From Sphingobacterium hotanense (GTDB taxonomy: Bacteria; Bacteroidota; Bacteroidia; Sphingobacteriales; Sphingobacteriaceae): DNA of 64,000 nt. A model generated the notes under the pieces. That model did not search any database. It was not told the DNA's origin and saw only the letters and a program-made list of their open reading frames with translations. Each line of letters opens with the position of its first letter. The stretch's first letter is position 1. Below are positions 60,510 through 64,000 of this stretch, piece by piece. A program made the translations under genes and the position numbers. The stretch spans positions 2,971,618-3,035,617 of the forward strand of contig NZ_CP030848.1 in the NCBI RefSeq assembly GCF_008274825.1. Direction: 5' to 3'.

Positions 60510-60956
60510 ATGAATAGACGAAAAGAACGATTTAAAACCGATAAGATTTTACAGCATACGGAACACTTTAAAGTTAAGTTTAACGAAACTGATGCTTTGG
60601 GTATTGTATGGCATGGCAATTATATCGGCTACTTCGAAGACGGTAGAGAGGCCTTCGGCCGGCATTACGGAATATCTTATAAGGATATTCAACAAAACGG
60701 ATATGCCACACCTATTGTTAAAGTTCTTAGCGAACATAAAAAGCCCCTTAGATATGCAGACGATGCCTATATCGTGACGACCTATGTCGATTGTGCTGCG
60801 GCAAAGATGATCTTCAACTTTGAAATCTATAACAGCCAAGATGAATTGGTATGTACGGGAGAGACTGTTCAGGTTTTTACAGACTTTGATAACAACCTCA
60901 TTTTGTCGATCCCTCCTTTTTTAGAGGAATGGAAAAAGAAAGTGGGGATGTTATGA
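60510..60956 (+). CDS. Acyl-CoA/ACP thioesterase (4-hydroxybenzoyl-CoA thioesterase type)
   Basis: A 148-residue hot-dog thioesterase. The catalytic Asp is in KFNETDALGIVWHGNYIGYF, the classical YbgC/4HBT signature, followed by EDGREAFGRHYGISY. It could release or edit acyl chains in pigment synthesis. Its stop codon overlaps the next ketosynthase start (ATGA). Confidence 0.92.
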   Translation: MNRRKERFKTDKILQHTEHFKVKFNETDALGIVWHGNYIGYFEDGREAFGRHYGISYKDIQQNGYATPIVKVLSEHKKPLRYADDAYIVTTYVDCAAAKMIFNFEIYNSQDELVCTGETVQVFTDFDNNLILSIPPFLEEWKKKVGML

Positions 60957-62068
60957 AACAAGCCTACATTCACGAGTCCAATATAATCAGTCCGCTGGGC
61001 TTTACTACGGACGAAAACTTCGAAGCTGTACGCGCCGGAAAGACCGGTATTCAAAAGCTTAAGCTGAACGGCATCCTCGATGAAGTTTTTATTTCATCGA
61101 TAAATGAGGATCAAGTGGAGGCTTTATTTGCTCGTCTCAGCCTAACAAGCGCGTCGTCGAGAATAGAGAAATTGGCTATTGCTGCTCTCTTTCCTTTGAT
61201 TCAAGACAGAAAATCTTTAGAAAATAGTTTACTAATCGTTTCGGCTACGAAGGGAAATGTCAAAGCCCTCGCGGAAAATGATACTGAGGCCAGCGACATC
61301 CCAACTTTAGCAAAAAATATCGCAACCTATTTTGGTTTCCAAAAAGAGCCTTTAATTGTCAGCAATGCCTGTGTTTCGGGCCTAATGGCTCTTTCCATAG
61401 CGAAACGCTATTTACAATTGGGATTATTTGAAGATGCCTATATCGTTGCTTTTGATGAGGTTTCAACATTTGTACAATCAGGGTTTAATTCTTTTCAGGC
61501 GGTTAGTTCAGAGGCCTGTCGCCCCTATGATCAGGATAGATCCGGTGTTAGCTTAGGCGAAGCTGCTGTTGCCTGTCACGTCTCAACGGAGAGGCAATCG
61601 GATAGCGTAAGAGTTGCAGGAGATGCGAATATAAACGATGCCAACCATATTTCTGGGCCTTCCAGAACAGGCGAAGGTTTGTTTCTAAGCATCCAAAAAG
61701 CATTAGATGAAGCTCAGTTACGCGCTGAAAACATTGATTATATTGTTGGACATGGAACCGCTACAATCTATAACGATGAAATGGAAGCAATAGCTTTCAA
61801 TCGTGCGGATCTGTCGACAGTACCACTTGCCAGCTATAAAGGGAACTACGGACATACATTGGGCGCTTCAGGTCTTTTGGAGTGTGTACTTTTAGTAGAA
61901 TGCATGCGAAGAAACCTGTTGTTACCCAGCAAAGGATTCCAAGTGCTAGGAACCTCACAGCCAATTGAGGTTTTGACAGCGGAACGGAAGTGCGATATTC
62001 GAGTGGCCTTAAAAACAGCGTCAGGATTCGGTGGAACAAATACCGCAATAATACTCTCAAAGGATTAG
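60953..62068 (+). CDS. Beta-ketoacyl-ACP synthase (second of cluster)
   Basis: Start at ATG 60953 (MKQAYIHESNIISPLG), overlapping the thioesterase stop; the frame is open 8 codons upstream. The 371-residue protein keeps the nucleophile Cys in IVSNACVSGLMALS, His in IVGHGTATIYND and the Lys/His pair in SYKGNYGHTLGASG, and ends GFGGTNTAIILSK. It is shorter and more divergent than FabF-type enzymes, as usual in aryl polyene clusters. It is followed after 2 bases by a KS-like protein that lacks a catalytic Cys and may be its partner. Confidence 0.92.
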   Translation: MKQAYIHESNIISPLGFTTDENFEAVRAGKTGIQKLKLNGILDEVFISSINEDQVEALFARLSLTSASSRIEKLAIAALFPLIQDRKSLENSLLIVSATKGNVKALAENDTEASDIPTLAKNIATYFGFQKEPLIVSNACVSGLMALSIAKRYLQLGLFEDAYIVAFDEVSTFVQSGFNSFQAVSSEACRPYDQDRSGVSLGEAAVACHVSTERQSDSVRVAGDANINDANHISGPSRTGEGLFLSIQKALDEAQLRAENIDYIVGHGTATIYNDEMEAIAFNRADLSTVPLASYKGNYGHTLGASGLLECVLLVECMRRNLLLPSKGFQVLGTSQPIEVLTAERKCDIRVALKTASGFGGTNTAIILSKD

Positions 62069-62070
62069 GG

Positions 62071-62664
62071 ATGCAGAAGATCAGCCAATATATAGCTATC
62101 CGTGATAATAGGGTCCTTTGGAATGACAACGTAGTTTTCGAAGGACAGAGTTCAGATTTTAAGGACTTCGCTAAAGAACTATATCAGCATCTAGAGATTA
62201 ATTATCCGAAGTTTTACAAGATGGATAATTTATGTAAATTAGCCTTTTTAGCGTCAGAAATAGCATTAACAAACAATGAGGAAGAGGATATTGCATTGTT
62301 ATTCTGCAATAAGGAAGGTAGCTTGGACTCCGATCTACAGCATCAGAAGCTCATAAGCAATATAGATAACTTCTACCCTAGCCCGGCGTTGTTCGTTTAT
62401 ACACTTCCCAATATCAGTATTGGCGAAGTGAGTATTCGACATCAATTGAAATCGGAAAGCATGTTTTTACTCGCCGACAGATACCAATCGGAATACATCG
62501 CACCGTACTGCGAGCTTCTGATAAATAGCAGCAAGGCTAATAAAGTACTCTGCGGATGGCTAAAAATGATAAACGGAGACTATCAGGCCAACTTTTACTT
62601 GGTTGAACCTGAGGGAATCTTAGAACATAACATAGAAAACATAGATCAGATTATAAATAAATAA
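62071..62664 (+). CDS. Short ketosynthase-like protein without catalytic cysteine
   Basis: A 198-residue protein, start at ATG 62071 (MQKISQYIAIRDNRVLW) 2 bases after the ketosynthase stop. The pattern KLAFLASEIALTNNEEEDIALLFCN followed by FVYTLPNISIGEVSIRHQL follows the first half of thiolase-fold ketosynthases, but the active-site Cys and the later His residues are absent. It may be a chain-length-factor-like partner for the preceding ketosynthase, as in other polyene systems; this is inference. Genes of this kind are usual in flexirubin clusters. Confidence 0.8.
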   Translation: MQKISQYIAIRDNRVLWNDNVVFEGQSSDFKDFAKELYQHLEINYPKFYKMDNLCKLAFLASEIALTNNEEEDIALLFCNKEGSLDSDLQHQKLISNIDNFYPSPALFVYTLPNISIGEVSIRHQLKSESMFLLADRYQSEYIAPYCELLINSSKANKVLCGWLKMINGDYQANFYLVEPEGILEHNIENIDQIINK

Positions 62665-62669
62665 TAAGG

Positions 62670-62927
62670 ATGGCGGAATTAAAGAATCTGTTAAAACAAC
62701 AGATAATTGAGGTGTTAAATCTGGAAGATATTTGTGTGGCAGATATTCAAGACGATGACGCCTTATTCGGGGATGGACTTGGATTGGACTCCATAGATGC
62801 ATTAGAACTAATTGTACTGTTAGATAAGCAATATGGTATCAAACTTGCCGACCCTAAGCAAGGCAAGGAGATCTTTGCCTCGATTAATACGTTAGCGGCT
62901 TTCGTCGAACAAAACCGTACGAAGTAA
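62670..62927 (+). CDS. Acyl carrier protein (second of cluster)
   Basis: An 85-residue carrier protein with the phosphopantetheine Ser in GLGLDSIDALELIVLL. It differs clearly from the first ACP of the cluster, so the two may carry starter and extending chain, or serve different ketosynthases. It sits 5 bases after the KS-like gene and 4 bases before the next ketosynthase. Confidence 0.93.
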   Translation: MAELKNLLKQQIIEVLNLEDICVADIQDDDALFGDGLGLDSIDALELIVLLDKQYGIKLADPKQGKEIFASINTLAAFVEQNRTK

Positions 62928-62931
62928 AAAA

Positions 62932-64000
62932 ATGCCGATCGGAGTCGCTATAACCGGAATGGGTATTGTTTCGTCGATAGGTCTTTCTGTCGATGAGAAC
63001 TTCCAATCTTTAGTAAACAGACGAACCGGCATCTCCTATCTAGAGAACTTCCAATCTAAACATGCAGCTCAGATAAAGGTAGGCGAAATAAAAGTGAGTA
63101 ATGAGGAATTTCAAGATCGCTTAAAAATTCCTTTAGGTCATAGCTTTACCAGAACGAGCCTTTTAGGCGCCTATGCCGCAAAACAAGCGATTTTAGATGC
63201 AGGAATCTCTGACATTAATTCGGTTAGAACAGGATTAATATCTGCAACTAGCGTAGGCGGCATGGATACGACCGAAAAACACTTCAAAGACTTTCAGGAT
63301 CAAACTGCATTGCAGAAATTCATCAATAGCCATAATGTTGGTGATAGTAATAATAAAATTGCGGATTACTTGGGAATCCGCGGAATGGTAACAGGTATAT
63401 CGACCGCGTGTTCATCCGCGGCTAATGCCATCATGTTGGGATCTGCACTCATTGAAACCGGTCGTTTAGACCGAGTTATCGTCGGCGGAACGGATGCACT
63501 AAGTAAGTTTACTATAAACGGTTTTAATAGCTTAATGATCCTCTCTGACACAGATAACACACCCTTCGACCAAGACCGCAAAGGTTTGAATCTCGGAGAG
63601 GCAGCGGCGTATTTGGTCCTCGAATCTGAAGAGCAGGTACAAAAAGAAAACAAGCAGGTATTATCCTACCTCAGCGGTTATGGCAATGCAAATGATGCTT
63701 ACCATCAGACTGCTTCCTCCGAAACCGGCGAAGGAGCGTACCTAGCTATCAAGAAAGCGATGAAAAAAGCAAACTTATTAGCAAAAGAGATTGATTATAT
63801 CAATGTACATGGTACAGCAACTGCTAATAACGACCTCTCAGAAGGAAGAGCATTGCTTAGAATATTCGATAAAGTTCCGGAATTTAGCTCTACCAAGTCT
63901 TTTACTGGCCATACATTAGCGGCTGCAGCAGCAATCGAAGCAGTATACAGCATCTTAGCTTTACGAGCAGGAATGGTATTCCCTACGCTGTACTTTAAAA
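62932..64000 (+). CDS. Beta-ketoacyl-ACP synthase (third of cluster, 3' end outside window)
   Basis: Open from ATG 62932 (MPIGVAITGMGIVSSIGLSV) to the window edge, 356 codons. Nucleophile Cys in GISTACSSAANAIMLG, His in INVHGTATANND, Lys and second His in STKSFTGHTLAAAAA. This is a complete ketosynthase core; only the final 40 or so residues are missing. It extends the flexirubin-type cluster to the right; the expected dialkylresorcinol genes (darA, darB) and export genes would lie beyond the edge. Confidence 0.93.
   Translation, partial: MPIGVAITGMGIVSSIGLSVDENFQSLVNRRTGISYLENFQSKHAAQIKVGEIKVSNEEFQDRLKIPLGHSFTRTSLLGAYAAKQAILDAGISDINSVRTGLISATSVGGMDTTEKHFKDFQDQTALQKFINSHNVGDSNNKIADYLGIRGMVTGISTACSSAANAIMLGSALIETGRLDRVIVGGTDALSKFTINGFNSLMILSDTDNTPFDQDRKGLNLGEAAAYLVLESEEQVQKENKQVLSYLSGYGNANDAYHQTASSETGEGAYLAIKKAMKKANLLAKEIDYINVHGTATANNDLSEGRALLRIFDKVPEFSSTKSFTGHTLAAAAAIEAVYSILALRAGMVFPTLYFK

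Overview
The window reads as chromosomal DNA of a Bacteroidota member, most likely a Sphingobacteriaceae relative (Sphingobacterium/Pedobacter-like). Evidence: repeated TAnnTTTG -7 promoter elements, AT-rich spacers with almost no Shine-Dalgarno sequences, Bacteroidota-typical families (DUF2851, DUF4199, DUF4974-type FecR, ECF sigma, WG-repeat protein, DUF1080), and a flexirubin-type aryl polyene cluster. All assignments come from reading sequence and translations; no database search was run.

1-17.9 kb is mostly housekeeping: the N-terminal part of a GH31 glucosidase, queA, ispD, a 50-aa membrane protein, an intact IS256-family element set inside a long imperfect inverted repeat, then a leftward run of genes (pseudo-dihydroorotase, acidic protein, DUF4199, two GT2 glycosyltransferases, 90-aa protein, PhnP-like MBL hydrolase), ubiX, a LacI regulator, an ankyrin protein, a DUF2851 gene broken by an in-frame TGA, ribD, prmC and tRNA-Lys(UUU).

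17.9-30.6 kb is an accessory island behind tRNA-Lys. It holds a LytS/LytTR two-component pair, a large serine recombinase with a small partner gene, and a rightward three-gene operon that looks like phage defence: a protein with a HEPN-like Rx6H motif, a 1563-aa DUF4011/SF1 helicase/Vsr-like/DUF3320 protein, and an overlapping SIR2-like protein. Repeats resembling attachment sites lie on both sides of the recombinase-defence segment; the right-hand one repeats the 3' end of tRNA-Lys. A truncated IS1182-type transposase follows. This operon is the best candidate for a poorly described system.

30.7-44.7 kb: two secreted proteins (one built of about eleven 16-residue YD/RG repeats), an atypical SDR, a flavodoxin-fold/UbiA fusion, ppk1, msrA, a GyrI-like protein, a 5-oxoproline operon (pxpB-pxpC-pxpA plus an NRAMP-fold transporter without the metal motif), and an SF2 helicase with a hydrophobic C-terminal segment.

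44.8-52.7 kb: an ECF sigma/FecR pair leading to DUF1080 and Gfo/Idh/MocA genes, then prfH-rtcB (RNA and ribosome damage repair), a secreted protein and a Rho_N-like protein. 52.7-64 kb is the flexirubin/aryl polyene cluster: halogenase-like flavoprotein, tyrosine ammonia-lyase, WG-repeat protein, FabG, ketosynthases, acyl carrier proteins, acyltransferase, dehydratase and thioesterase. It runs off the right edge inside a ketosynthase.
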